Part shown: one piece after another, positions 1 through 6,686 of the stretch | Position numbering within the stretch: position 1 is the stretch's first letter | How the letters are laid out: each line of letters opens with the position of its first letter | Program-made: the position numbers and the translations under genes | Notes under the pieces: model-generated | Told to the model about the DNA's origin: nothing | Seen by the model: the letters and a program-made list of their open reading frames with translations, nothing else | Databases searched by the model: none | Assembly: GCA_003979035.1 (NCBI GenBank) | Contig: RXOA01000130.1 | Location: 1 to 7,557 of the forward strand | DNA from: Candidatus Bipolaricaulota bacterium | GTDB taxonomy: Bacteria > Bipolaricaulota > Bipolaricaulia > UBA7950 > UBA9294 | Length of the DNA stretch: 7,557 bases | Reading direction: 5' to 3'

Positions 1-2
1 GA

Positions 3-758
3 GTCGGCCTCGCCACGTCACCGCTTGCGCCAAGTTGGGTTTCCACGCATCCCGCTTTCGCCGCATGGGAAGGTTCGCTCGCCGTCTCTTCGTCCGTGTA
101 CCTGGGATTTGCCGGGATGACCGCAGCCAGTGCGACGGTTGCCGTTCCGGGGCTGCAGGCGACATTCCTTCAACTCGACAGCGGCGCGATCCAGGCTCAG
201 GGTCAGGGTGAAGTTGAAGGCGACGGAGACACGATCCGCTTCCTTGCCCAAGCGGGAGTCATCAACGTCGCGCTCCGCGCCGATGTTCTCGCGGTCGGAG
301 TGCGCGCCAAGGGCTACGCGGCAAGGCAACCCAGTCTTGGGTTGGGAGCATCCCTCGATGTCGGGATGGCCTTGGCAACGCCGCAGCTGGCGCTGGCCGT
401 GCTCGTCGAGAACGGATTCTCGATTCCGATTGCCTATGGCGATGGGTATGTCGAGCATTGGACACCCAGGGTGTGCCTCCTCTCAGCCATTTCGATTCCA
501 TTGGCGGACAATGTTTCGTGGGGCACCGCGGCAGAGCTTGCGTTTGACGAAAGCGGCCTGCTGGCAGTGCTCGCCGGCACCGAAGCGTGGGTCGGTCCGC
601 TCGGGCTGCGAGCAGGATACGATGGAGAAGCGGTTTCGATCGGGCTTTCCCTACGATTTCCCGGCTACGGCTTTCATGTCGCGTACACCCTGCATGACGA
701 TCTCGGAGCAACGTACATCGCTTCGTTGGAGATCCGCTTCGATGGAGCAGAGAATTGA
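3..758 (+). CDS. PorV/PorQ-like (UPF0164-like) outer-membrane beta-barrel protein, 5' partial
   Basis: The reading frame is open from the first base of the window with no stop, so the true start lies upstream; 251 residues are visible. A GTG at 96 could be taken as a start, but the frame upstream reads as normal protein and includes a HPAFA stretch resembling the NPAG-type motif near the N-terminus of the PorV/PorQ family. The pattern then follows that family: alternating hydrophobic strands, a 'LGASLDVG' element, a 'VENGFSIP' element, 'GTEAWVG' followed by 'LRAGYDG', and a closing 'YTLHDDLGATYIASLEIRF' segment before three last residues. The F of that segment, three residues from the end, suits a last barrel strand recognised by the BAM machinery. 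In Bacteroidetes, PorV carries type IX secretion cargo and binds SprA; whether that holds here is unknown. The next gene follows about 26 bp after the stop and is probably co-transcribed. Family call by eye: moderately sure; outer-membrane location: fairly sure. Confidence 0.72.
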   Translation, partial: VGLATSPLAPSWVSTHPAFAAWEGSLAVSSSVYLGFAGMTAASATVAVPGLQATFLQLDSGAIQAQGQGEVEGDGDTIRFLAQAGVINVALRADVLAVGVRAKGYAARQPSLGLGASLDVGMALATPQLALAVLVENGFSIPIAYGDGYVEHWTPRVCLLSAISIPLADNVSWGTAAELAFDESGLLAVLAGTEAWVGPLGLRAGYDGEAVSIGLSLRFPGYGFHVAYTLHDDLGATYIASLEIRFDGAEN

Positions 759-772
759 GGCGGGGTGAGCAA

Positions 773-779
773 GAGGTGA
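773..779 (+). promoter_or_regulatory. Shine-Dalgarno GAGGTGA that favours GTG 785 as start of the giant gene
   Basis: GAGGTGA matches seven consecutive bases of the ideal Shine-Dalgarno sequence and lies at a normal distance before GTG at 785 (eight bases between GAGG and the start codon). Rival in-frame starts are GTG 776, with a weaker GGGGTGA at 762-768, and TTG 755, which overlaps the upstream gene's TGA and has GGAG at 744-747. The choice changes only 3 or 10 residues before the signal peptide. Confidence 0.55.
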
Positions 780-784
780 GCAAC

Positions 785-3700
785 GTGCAGTTCAACAATG
801 AATCGCCGACCACAGCGCATGCCGATCGAGCAGTCGCCCGCACAAGATGGCACCTGCCGGAAGCGACACGGTTCTTCGTCCGGACCGGGCCGCAAGTGCG
901 GCCGAACCTGCAGTTCCTGGCGATGCTCGTATGCGCGATCGTGCTCATGGGTGGTTCCATGGGCGCTTTCGCCGCAACGTCCGGCTCGAGCGAGCCGCTG
1001 GCAAGGGATGATGTGTTGCTGATCGAATGGGACGGGACACAGCACGAACTCGATGTTCTTGCGAATGATTCCGGTGCCGGCGACCTCACCGTCGTCGCGG
1101 TCGGTCCGACCAGCGGATCGGCGAGCATCCGCCCGGACGAAGAGGGGAAACTGATCCTGTTCTGGCCCGCAGGTGAGTTTCGCGGAGCGGAAACGTTCAC
1201 CTACACGATGGTCGACGGAAATGGGATGACGTCCACGGGCCGCGTGAAGGTGACCGAGCAGTTCGACTACGTCCTCACGGGAAGAAAGACATGGGCCCTA
1301 TCCTACGGATTCGGCGGCGGCGTTCTCGGCGGAAGCGGCTTCTCGTTCTCGCAATCTCTGACCGTGGATCTGTGGGCGGAAGCCCTCGGCGTGCTCACCG
1401 TATCCGCGCAGTTCGACGATCAGAGTGAACTCAAGGATCAGCATCTATCCGTGGAGCTGGAGACGGAGTACGTCACCGGCGTTCTCGGCGACTTCTCGCT
1501 CAGCGGAGCCGCCGACTTGTTTGTGTACAACCGGACGATGACCGGGATTCGGCTCGATGTCTTTCCGGCGGGGCAATCAGCCGGCGGTTCGCAATTGACC
1601 GTCGTCGCTTCCCAACTCCAGGGCATCTCTCGTTCGATGACGATTGTCGGCGAAAGCGCACCAGGGACCAGTGTCTTCTCGGCCGCAAATCCGGATTCCC
1701 CGTGGGAGGAAGCAAGCTATACCAGGAACATCGACGGGTTGGCAAGCTATCCGCTGGACGAGCCGATCGTCCGCGGGATCACCGTGATCGAGTACGACGT
1801 TCTCTCCCGGACGGAACTCGCCGCGATCCTGACCGCGTATGAGCTTGCCCCGATCGCGCAAGCCCTTGAGGCCCAAGTCACCGAGACGCCTCCATTGGAA
1901 AGCTCGTTCATGTCGCTTGCGGATGTGCAGCATCGCCTCGTGCTCAAGTCCAATCCGTATGCATTGCTGCGAACGATTACCCGCGAGTCAATCTCCGACT
2001 ACAATCGGTCGATCTCCGACAGCGACTCCAGGATCAGCTATCCGTTCGTTCAAGGATCGGATCTAGAGGCTGCGTTCCTCGACGATCTGGGAACCCAGAT
2101 TGCATTCATCGTCAACGAGCAGCTCATTCCCGTGTTTCCCCGCGAGCGCAACCGCTTCTACAATCTTGGGCACGCGAGCATCGATCCGGCCTCCCTCTCT
2201 GTGGATGCGACATCCGGCGACCACACGGTGACGCTGTCCGAAATTGATGCCGGCGAAGAAGGCACGCTGAATACGTACCGTCTATACCGGGACGCAGGTG
2301 TCCTGGAACTCTGGCTTGCGGATGCGTTCTTCACCAACGCCGATGCCACGATCACCGCGACGTATAGCTACGCCCGCGAAGGCCAGTTGATTGTGCTCGA
2401 TTTCGGCGCCGTGGCCGACTCGATCCAGGTGATGCTGAATGGCCGGCTGCTCGAAGAGGGGATCGGCTACGAAGTCGATGACACGGATCCGGCATCGGTC
2501 TTTTTGCTGGAGGAGGTCGGCCCGGAGGACGTCGTGCAGATCGAGTATGAGCAATTCCGCGGCGGACTAGGTTCGCCGGCGGAATTCGCCACATCGTTTC
2601 TCGGAGCGCAGGTCACGTTCCCGATCGGAAGCATCGGCCAAGCACAACTATCCGTGCTTCGATCAGCCGACATCGCCGACGGCGCCGCCGAGGACCCGAC
2701 GATGCGGACAATGCCCAACGAGCAGACGGTCGTCGGATTCGACGCCTCGTTCGATCTGGATCCGCTCCGCGGAAGCCTGATGCTGGGATACAATGACAAC
2801 GTGTTCCCCAGTGACGACAACGTTCGCCCGTCCCTTCCCAACAGGATCACGGCGATCGAGATTCATCCGCAGGATCGATGGGTGTTGTTCGCCCACTATC
2901 AAGGGTTGACCGTTCTTGAGAACGGAGACTGGGAGACGTTCGACGGCTCAACCGGACTGGCCTCGCAGCGGATCTACGATCTGGCCGTCTCCGAAGCGCT
3001 CGATCGCGTCTATCTGGCCACCGCGGCCGGACTGACGGTGGTGGATACGCAAGGGGAGTCGCCGTTCGATCGCTTGGATCGCTGGACCAACCTCGACAGC
3101 GAACTCGGCCTGCCGACCGGAGAAATTCGTGCCGTCGCCATCATCGACGAAACCATCTGGGTTGCCGCCGAGGATGTCCTCGCCTACGCGCGATGGGATG
3201 AAGTGGACTTGAGCGAGGCGTGGCAGATCATCACCGCTCCGGGGATCGACCCCCGTGCGTTGGTGAAGACGCCCGACGGCCGGCTGCTGATCGGCGCGGA
3301 AGAAGGCGCGTGGTGGCTGGATCCCGGAAGCCCGGAGCCCGCAGCATCGCTCATACCGATCCTCTCCCTGCAAGGAATCGCCGTCCGCGACATCGCGGTT
3401 TCCGATGATCGAATCTGGATCGCTTCCGCCGAAGGTCTCGTTGAAATCGACCCCCAGGGGCAATCGCATTGGCTTGTCCGTGATCAAGCGATCCTCTCCG
3501 TGTGCGTCGCTCCCGAAGACGGCGGCGTGCTCTACACAACCGAGGACGCTCTGTTCGATCTCATGCTTCCCGAACCGATTCTTGAAGCGGAGCACATCAC
3601 GGCGGTCGCATGCTCGGATCGCGGGGTCTGGGCCGGACAGCAAGCCACCGCGGATCCACTGTACACCCTCCTGTTGTGGTCGCTCGCCGGTTCGCCCCCG

Positions 3701-5404
3701 TCGGATCAAGTCGCTGTCTTCGACAACACAGTCACTGGAATCGACGGACGAGATCCCGTCTATTTCTCCACACTCGATCCCGATGGGCACACCAGCACTG
3801 GGTGGATGATGCGGCTTGCGTTCCGGCGCGATTACGACATCGCGGAACTCGATGGTTCATTCACGGTTCAGGATCCGGGATTCTCGTCGATCGGACGGAT
3901 CGACCGAAGCGACGTTGCCGGATGGTCGCTCTCGATCGCCAGCGGGGCGGACGCGTTCCAGAATTTCGATTATCACCTCTCCCACGAATACCTCGTCTCC
4001 GGACAAAGTTCAGTCTCGAACCCGGACAGCAATCAGGACCAACCAGTCGAAAGCGAGCTGAAGAACGGGGTCGATGTCCGATTCGATCTGAGCGATCTTG
4101 TCGCCGGCTTGAGTCCGCCATCGCCGACCGGTGAAGTACTGCAAGGCCCGGTCCTCAGCGCCGAATTAACCCATACGGCCTCTTCGCCGGGAAACGGGAG
4201 CGAAGGTGATGAGTGGCGCGTGGCCCATTCGCTGCAGATCTCGGATTCGCTGTTTGCGCTGGACTCTCCGCTGGGAAGAAGCGATCTTCTCTCGGTCAGC
4301 CTCCGTTCCAGCGGGACCCTCGATGAGCTGCTTCGCCGGACGGCAAGTCTCGGTGCGTCGGCCGCGATCACGCCGCCGGGAGCGATCAGCGTGGACGCAA
4401 CATGGAACCGAATGGCATCGGGTTCCGAAGGCGCTCCGATCACCATCGGGCGGGAGTCGTTCAGCCTGTCCGCTGACTGGCAACCGGATCTACGTGATGA
4501 GCCATTCACGGCGGAGGCATCCTACAGCGCAAGCGCCACGCGTTCGTCGCAAAGGATCGGCTTCTCGGTGGACCACCGGCTGAACGCCGAGCTGCGGCTT
4601 GATAGCCGCCCGTTCGCCGGTCGAACCGTCTCCCCGCGTTTTGAAGCGGATGCTTCTCTTGAAGACGGCGCTTTCGGCTTCGAGTTCCAGGTCGCGACGC
4701 CCATTCAAACCGGAAGTCGGTCGCTGCGTCCAACGATCGCCCTCGAAGTCTCCGGATTGGGGGAATTGCGCACCGAATCCGAGCAACGCGTGGATGTCTC
4801 CTACTACGACCGATCCTCGGACAAGTTTCAGCCCAGCGTTTCGTCCACGCTACGGCGAACCACGGTGGCGTACATCGGCTCGAAATCGACCAGTTGGAGT
4901 CTGACGCTGGCGCCACGCCTGAAATGGACCCCTGTTCGCGAGATCAGCGCCAACGTCACGGGATCGATCACAGCGACGTTGGCCAACGAGCAGTGGACGA
5001 TGACCGGATCGATCCGCAGCGACGCCTCCGCGCCACTCGCGTCGCTCTTCCCGCGAATCGATGAGGCGATGCAACCGCCGCTGGAGCAGAGCGAATCCGC
5101 CGCCCGGAATCCCGAATCCGATGACAACTCCGCGCCGATCGACGTGGAGAGTGGCGACGTTCCCGTAGAATCCTGGCGATCTTCGCTTGGAGCATCGGTC
5201 GTCAGCGCAGAGATCTCCGGAAACAGCTCGTACCGGAACCACCAGTGGTCATTCAATCTGACGACTCGCGGTCAGGTCTCCGTTCCGATCGGGGACACCT
5301 GGAGCGCTGGCCTGTCGCTGCAAGGCGACTTGTCGAAGATTGCCGATCTTGGCTCCGTGGACTTGGGATGGCTCATCGAGATCTACGCCGCTGTGCAGTT
5401 CTAG
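785..5404 (+). CDS. Giant exported protein: cadherin-like domain, inserted beta-propeller and C-terminal outer-membrane beta-barrel
   Basis: About 1539 residues from GTG 785 (1549 from TTG 755). Numbering here is from 785. Residues 1-41 form a long, basic N-region; residues 42-63 are a hydrophobic signal segment ending in GAFA, a plausible signal peptidase I site. Residues about 73-155 look like a cadherin-like/bacterial Ig-like domain ('DVLANDSG', then 'ETFTYTMVDGNG'). Residues about 160-530 are beta-rich and unrecognised. Residues about 534-593 contain 'DSIQVMLNGRLLEEGIGY', ending in 'VQIEYEQF', an element I associate with SprA-type and related giant surface proteins. Strand-like segments follow to about 680. 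Residues about 682-980 form roughly seven repeats with 'I.dlavs...vylAt..GL..vd' character, like two-component-regulator-type propellers. Residues about 1000-1539 are amphipathic barrel strands ending in 'EIYAAVQF', with a terminal F. Acidic, Ser/Pro-rich stretches near 1072-1095 and 1421-1462 look like surface loops. The function is unknown; possibilities are a translocon or a surface-structure protein partnered with the PorV-like neighbour. Confidence 0.8.
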   Translation: MQFNNESPTTAHADRAVARTRWHLPEATRFFVRTGPQVRPNLQFLAMLVCAIVLMGGSMGAFAATSGSSEPLARDDVLLIEWDGTQHELDVLANDSGAGDLTVVAVGPTSGSASIRPDEEGKLILFWPAGEFRGAETFTYTMVDGNGMTSTGRVKVTEQFDYVLTGRKTWALSYGFGGGVLGGSGFSFSQSLTVDLWAEALGVLTVSAQFDDQSELKDQHLSVELETEYVTGVLGDFSLSGAADLFVYNRTMTGIRLDVFPAGQSAGGSQLTVVASQLQGISRSMTIVGESAPGTSVFSAANPDSPWEEASYTRNIDGLASYPLDEPIVRGITVIEYDVLSRTELAAILTAYELAPIAQALEAQVTETPPLESSFMSLADVQHRLVLKSNPYALLRTITRESISDYNRSISDSDSRISYPFVQGSDLEAAFLDDLGTQIAFIVNEQLIPVFPRERNRFYNLGHASIDPASLSVDATSGDHTVTLSEIDAGEEGTLNTYRLYRDAGVLELWLADAFFTNADATITATYSYAREGQLIVLDFGAVADSIQVMLNGRLLEEGIGYEVDDTDPASVFLLEEVGPEDVVQIEYEQFRGGLGSPAEFATSFLGAQVTFPIGSIGQAQLSVLRSADIADGAAEDPTMRTMPNEQTVVGFDASFDLDPLRGSLMLGYNDNVFPSDDNVRPSLPNRITAIEIHPQDRWVLFAHYQGLTVLENGDWETFDGSTGLASQRIYDLAVSEALDRVYLATAAGLTVVDTQGESPFDRLDRWTNLDSELGLPTGEIRAVAIIDETIWVAAEDVLAYARWDEVDLSEAWQIITAPGIDPRALVKTPDGRLLIGAEEGAWWLDPGSPEPAASLIPILSLQGIAVRDIAVSDDRIWIASAEGLVEIDPQGQSHWLVRDQAILSVCVAPEDGGVLYTTEDALFDLMLPEPILEAEHITAVACSDRGVWAGQQATADPLYTLLLWSLAGSPPSDQVAVFDNTVTGIDGRDPVYFSTLDPDGHTSTGWMMRLAFRRDYDIAELDGSFTVQDPGFSSIGRIDRSDVAGWSLSIASGADAFQNFDYHLSHEYLVSGQSSVSNPDSNQDQPVESELKNGVDVRFDLSDLVAGLSPPSPTGEVLQGPVLSAELTHTASSPGNGSEGDEWRVAHSLQISDSLFALDSPLGRSDLLSVSLRSSGTLDELLRRTASLGASAAITPPGAISVDATWNRMASGSEGAPITIGRESFSLSADWQPDLRDEPFTAEASYSASATRSSQRIGFSVDHRLNAELRLDSRPFAGRTVSPRFEADASLEDGAFGFEFQVATPIQTGSRSLRPTIALEVSGLGELRTESEQRVDVSYYDRSSDKFQPSVSSTLRRTTVAYIGSKSTSWSLTLAPRLKWTPVREISANVTGSITATLANEQWTMTGSIRSDASAPLASLFPRIDEAMQPPLEQSESAARNPESDDNSAPIDVESGDVPVESWRSSLGASVVSAEISGNSSYRNHQWSFNLTTRGQVSVPIGDTWSAGLSLQGDLSKIADLGSVDLGWLIEIYAAVQF
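2828..3718 (+). other. Beta-propeller domain (about seven blades) inside the giant protein
   Basis: Successive segments of about 36-50 residues repeat the same layout. Each has a hydrophobic strand such as 'ITAIEIH', 'YDLAVSE', 'RAVAIID', 'RALVKTP', 'RDIAVSD', 'LSVCVAP' or 'TAVACSD'. This is followed by a second strand ('VYLAT', 'IWVAA', 'LLIGA', 'IWIAS', 'VLYTT', 'GVWAG') and often a 'GL..vd' turn. Seven such units can be counted, which suits a closed seven-bladed propeller of the regulator-propeller (Reg_prop) kind. The only two cysteines of the region fall in the last two blades. The blade count is by eye and the boundaries are approximate. Confidence 0.6.
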
Positions 5405-5425
5405 CATCGGGAGGCAGAGGACGCC

Positions 5426-6187
5426 ATGAGGAAGCCATCGAGTCCCAAGCAGCCGGAAGATCGTTACGCGCGGCAGTGGCAGTTGCCGGAACTCGGGGCC
5501 GAAGGTCATCGCCGTATCCGCGAGCGTGGCGTTGTGATCGTCGGGTGCGGCGCACTGGGATCAAACAGCGCCGACCTTCTCGTCCGTTCCGGAATCGGTC
5601 GCCTGACCCTTGTGGATGCCGATCGACTCACCGAGAACAACCTGCAGCGCGTCGCCGTGTACCGAGAGGAGGACACGGCTCGACCCAAGGCGGAAGCGCT
5701 GGCGGAAGCATTGCGGGCGATCAACCGAGATGTCGAAATCCGGGCCGTCATCGATCGGATCCGAGAAAGCAACGCTCGCCGACTCGTTCTTGAAGGCGAC
5801 ATTCTCATCGACGGACTTGACAACTACGCGTCTCGCTATGTGGTCAACGGCGCTTGTGTTGCGACCGGCATTCCGTGGGTGTTCGGAGCCGTCGCCGGGA
5901 CATTCGGGATGACAATGCTCATTGCGCCGGGCACAAGCGCTTGCCTGCATTGCCTGTTCCCCGAGCCCCCCGATCGCGAGCATGTATTGACGGCGGGCAA
6001 CAGCGGGCTGATCGCCCCGATCCCCCGGATCATCGCCGCACTTCAAGTCGCCACGGCGCTAAGATGGATCACCGCTCCGGACTCGTGTCAAGCGGGGATG
6101 CTGCGATTCATCGACTGTTGGACGGCATCCCTGTCCGAGCAACGCGTGACACGAAACCTCGATTGCCCGACCTGCAAGAGCTTCTAG
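5426..6187 (+). CDS. E1-like adenylyltransferase of the MoeB/ThiF/HesA family
   Basis: The protein has 253 residues, close to E. coli MoeB and ThiF and without the C-terminal rhodanese domain of longer MoeB/MOCS3 forms. Such enzymes adenylate the C-terminal glycine of a ubiquitin-fold sulfur carrier using ATP. The nucleotide-binding loop is G40-C-G-A-L-G45. With an offset of two, residues match the known MoeB active site: R16 ('RYARQ'), N72 and R75 ('NLQR'), K88 ('RPK') and D132 ('GLDN'). Two CXXC pairs, C173/C176 and C247/C250, would bind the structural zinc. The position of the conserved cysteine (MoeB C187, ThiF C184) reads T-A-G-N-S-G, so that cysteine is absent. The ATG has AGAGG five bases upstream. 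The gene starts 21 bp after the giant barrel gene, so it is probably in the same transcript. Family: very sure; which pathway (molybdopterin, thiamine, tRNA thiolation or other): not decidable. Confidence 0.92.
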   Translation: MRKPSSPKQPEDRYARQWQLPELGAEGHRRIRERGVVIVGCGALGSNSADLLVRSGIGRLTLVDADRLTENNLQRVAVYREEDTARPKAEALAEALRAINRDVEIRAVIDRIRESNARRLVLEGDILIDGLDNYASRYVVNGACVATGIPWVFGAVAGTFGMTMLIAPGTSACLHCLFPEPPDREHVLTAGNSGLIAPIPRIIAALQVATALRWITAPDSCQAGMLRFIDCWTASLSEQRVTRNLDCPTCKSF

Positions 6188-6193
6188 CAGCAC

Positions 6194-6228
6194 GGCCGGT
6201 TCGGACTGAAGTTCCAAGTCGGCCGGCC
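6194..6228. terminator. Hairpin between convergent genes, probable bidirectional terminator
   Basis: GGCCGG at 6194-6199 pairs with CCGGCC at 6223-6228. Two G-T pairs follow, and after a 2-base bulge GACT (6204-6207) pairs with AGTC (6217-6220), leaving a 9-base loop. The hairpin lies 6 bp after the E1-like stop and 10 bp after the end of the opposing gene. It has no T-run on either side, so it is not a textbook intrinsic terminator. It may work in both directions, with Rho, or protect mRNA 3' ends. Confidence 0.5.
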
Positions 6229-6238
6229 CGCCCATCGA

Positions 6239-6514
6239 TCAGCCGCCGCCGACGGGCGGAAGGAAGGCCAACACGCATTCCGGCTTGAGCTTCGTCTCCA
6301 TTCCATCCAGGAATCGCACGTTCCGTCCGTCAAGAAGGATGCTGATGTACCCCGCTTCAAGCGACGCGCCAAGTTGCTGGCCAAGTTCACCATGGTCTCG
6401 GCGGATCGCGGCAAGCGCATCCGCCACGGAGGCGCTTTCACCGACGTCGAGGATCAACTGCCGCCTACCGCTCTCTTCGCCCAGGCCGCCGAACAGCTTG
6501 ATGGTGATTCTCAT
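6239..6514 (-). CDS. MoaD/ThiS-like ubiquitin-fold small sulfur carrier, C-terminal GG
   Basis: The protein has 91 residues, a usual MoaD length. It begins 'MRITIKLFGGLGEESG', matching the MoaD 'v.LFa.lrE.aG' opening, and continues with 'VADALAAI' and 'LLDGRNVRFLDGMETKL'. It ends 'FLPPVGGG', so the last two residues are the GG tail that an E1-like enzyme adenylates before thiocarboxylation. The 'NGrnv.fLdGl.T.L' section resembles the archaeal-type MoaD family and CysO-like carriers more than E. coli MoaD. The start was set at the ATG complementing 6512-6514 because GGGAG (complement of 6522-6526) lies seven bases upstream; a longer frame starting at 6550 adds 12 residues without family match. 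It is convergent with the E1-like gene, 51 bp apart, and divergent from the tRNA synthetase. The pathway could be molybdopterin, cysteine, thiamine or tRNA thiolation. Family is sure; pathway is open. Confidence 0.9.
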   Translation of the reverse strand: MRITIKLFGGLGEESGRRQLILDVGESASVADALAAIRRDHGELGQQLGASLEAGYISILLDGRNVRFLDGMETKLKPECVLAFLPPVGGG

Positions 6515-6581
6515 CGTTGCACTCCCTGTGCTCAACCCTTCGCCCGTCAAGGCATCGATCGTCGAACGAGCGATCTTCCGA

Positions 6582-6610
6582 TTGGTCCCTCTGGCCCTCT
6601 TAAGTATAAT
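6582..6610 (+). promoter_or_regulatory. Sigma70-type promoter for methionyl-tRNA synthetase
   Basis: TTGGTC at 6582-6587 is separated by exactly 17 bases from a perfect TATAAT at 6605-6610, in a stretch clearly richer in A and T than its surroundings. Transcription would start near 6617, giving a leader of about 74 bases. The -35 matches the consensus only in its TTG half. Confidence 0.65.
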
Positions 6611-6631
6611 GCGCTGCCGCCCTCCGCTCAG
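6603..6631 (-). promoter_or_regulatory. Possible overlapping promoter for the sulfur-carrier gene
   Basis: Read on the minus strand, the same AT-rich core gives TATACT (complement of 6603-6608), five of six matches to the -10 consensus. Seventeen bases upstream lies CTGAGC (complement of 6626-6631), a weak -35 with three matches. Transcription would start near 6597, about 80 bases before the ATG. Confidence 0.35.
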
Positions 6632-6637
6632 GCGGAG
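6622..6637 (+). other. Perfect 6-bp hairpin in the metG leader
   Basis: CTCCGC (6622-6627) and GCGGAG (6632-6637) are exact inverted repeats around a TCAG loop. It would form near the 5' end of the leader if transcription starts near 6617. Its role is unknown; mRNA 5' protection, a small regulatory structure or a protein-binding palindrome are all possible. Confidence 0.45.
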
Positions 6638-6680
6638 TCCAATGGTCGTAGGCGTTCACCTGCTCACTCAAGGTGGTCTA

Positions 6681-6686
6681 AGGAGA
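6681..6686 (+). promoter_or_regulatory. Shine-Dalgarno AGGAGA for methionyl-tRNA synthetase
   Basis: AGGAGA lies four bases before the ATG at 6691. A CACCT/AGGTG inverted repeat (6657-6661 and 6671-6675, 9-base loop) ends five bases upstream of it, which could place the site next to a weak hairpin. Confidence 0.6.

Noticed and set aside
96..758. GTG at 96 as the true start of the PorV-like gene
   Set aside because: The same frame stays open to the window edge and the upstream residues look like the family's N-terminal region, so the gene is better read as cut by the window.
908..976. Lipoprotein signal at the cysteine in 'AMLVCAIV' of the giant protein
   Set aside because: The residues around the cysteine do not form a lipobox and it lies inside the hydrophobic core rather than at its end.
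262..1200. Minus-strand open frame of 312 codons spanning the end of the PorV-like gene and the start of the giant gene
   Set aside because: Its translation is rich in Arg, Ser and Cys with no recognisable domain, and it is antisense to two well-supported genes; it is a by-product of GC-rich codon use.
2948..3790. Minus-strand open frame of 280 codons inside the propeller region
   Set aside because: The opposing frame has clear propeller repeats; the antisense product has no family features and no ribosome binding site that I can see.
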